Shown: in pieces, positions 63,893 through 64,000 of the stretch | Numbering within the stretch: the first letter of the stretch is position 1 | Layout: every line of letters starts with the position of its first letter | Source: Branchiostoma floridae | Taxonomy: Eukaryota; Chordata; Leptocardii; Amphioxiformes; Branchiostomatidae | DNA: 64,000 nucleotides | Assembly (NCBI RefSeq): GCF_000003815.2 | Contig: NC_049993.1 | Coordinates: forward strand, 7,811,762 to 7,875,761 | Direction: 5' to 3' | Notes under the pieces: model-generated | Told to the model about the DNA's origin: nothing | The model's database searches: none | Seen by the model: only the letters and a program-made list of their open reading frames with translations | Position numbers and translations under genes: made by a program

Positions 63893-64000
63893 CAAACAGT
63901 TTTGAGGATATATGTAGTAACAATGATGCATTCCATCAAGAAGAGTTTTTGTGGGAAAATGAAAAGAGGTGGAGTAGATGGGTCGGGGCGTCCTTGTTAA

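Overview
This is invertebrate-chordate nuclear DNA, most probably from a cephalochordate (amphioxus, Branchiostoma). Compact multi-exon genes with GT-AG introns encode clear orthologues of vertebrate proteins. The introns and spacers are full of short inverted-repeat elements and tRNA-type SINE copies, several of which look like families I associate with amphioxus. All splice junctions below were chosen by eye, requiring GT/AG signals and a continuous reading phase. No alignment or transcript was available. Two 100-base N runs (9070-9169 and 59008-59107) are assembly gaps.

Layout. (1) 236-1969, +: the last three exons of ABCD3 (PMP70), a peroxisomal ABC half-transporter. (2) 6017-10911, +: an SLC46-family major-facilitator transporter in nine visible exons, one of them cut by the first gap. 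(3) 12366-17833, +: a B4GALNT1/2-type beta-1,4-N-acetylgalactosaminyltransferase in ten exons (550 codons). One intron holds a 5S rRNA-derived sequence and another holds a degenerate minisatellite. (4) 17834-32441: about 14.6 kb of mostly repeat-rich, AT-rich DNA, with a GC-rich promoter-like block near 19.1-19.7 kb that may hold the 5' non-coding exon of the next gene. (5) 32442-57765, +: an Erbin/Densin (ERBIN/LRRC7) LAP-family scaffold gene in 24 exons whose phases close to a 1419-residue protein (LRRs, LAP-specific segment, long disordered linker, one C-terminal PDZ). The intron after exon 13 carries a CR1-like LINE with an uninterrupted 1091-codon ORF and a separate promoter-like block. 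(6) 60967-61984, -: TIMM29, and (7) 62294-63313 onward, +: the 5' exons of a YIPF1/YIPF2-like gene. These two are head to head 309 bp apart, the same pairing I recall for human TIMM29/YIPF2.

The genes are unrelated housekeeping or cell-surface functions (peroxisomal fatty-acid import, solute transport, glycolipid/glycan synthesis, basolateral polarity scaffolding, mitochondrial carrier import, Golgi trafficking). There is no operon-like logic apart from the divergent TIMM29/YIPF pair.

The most unusual structure is in the ERBIN-like gene. At four separate exons (1, 13, 17 and 18) a fragment containing an exon edge and its splice site has been duplicated locally into the adjoining intron. Exon 1 has four decayed extra copies. 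The exon 18 copy remains open in frame to its own stop and could serve as an alternative terminal exon that would delete the PDZ domain. Other notable items are a 246-bp tandem array built from octamer-motif (ATGCAAAT) inverted repeats, several inverted-repeat transposons with clear termini (one with a perfect 8-bp target duplication), and a CArG/E-box/CRE/CCAAT/TATA-like cluster inside the ERBIN intron.
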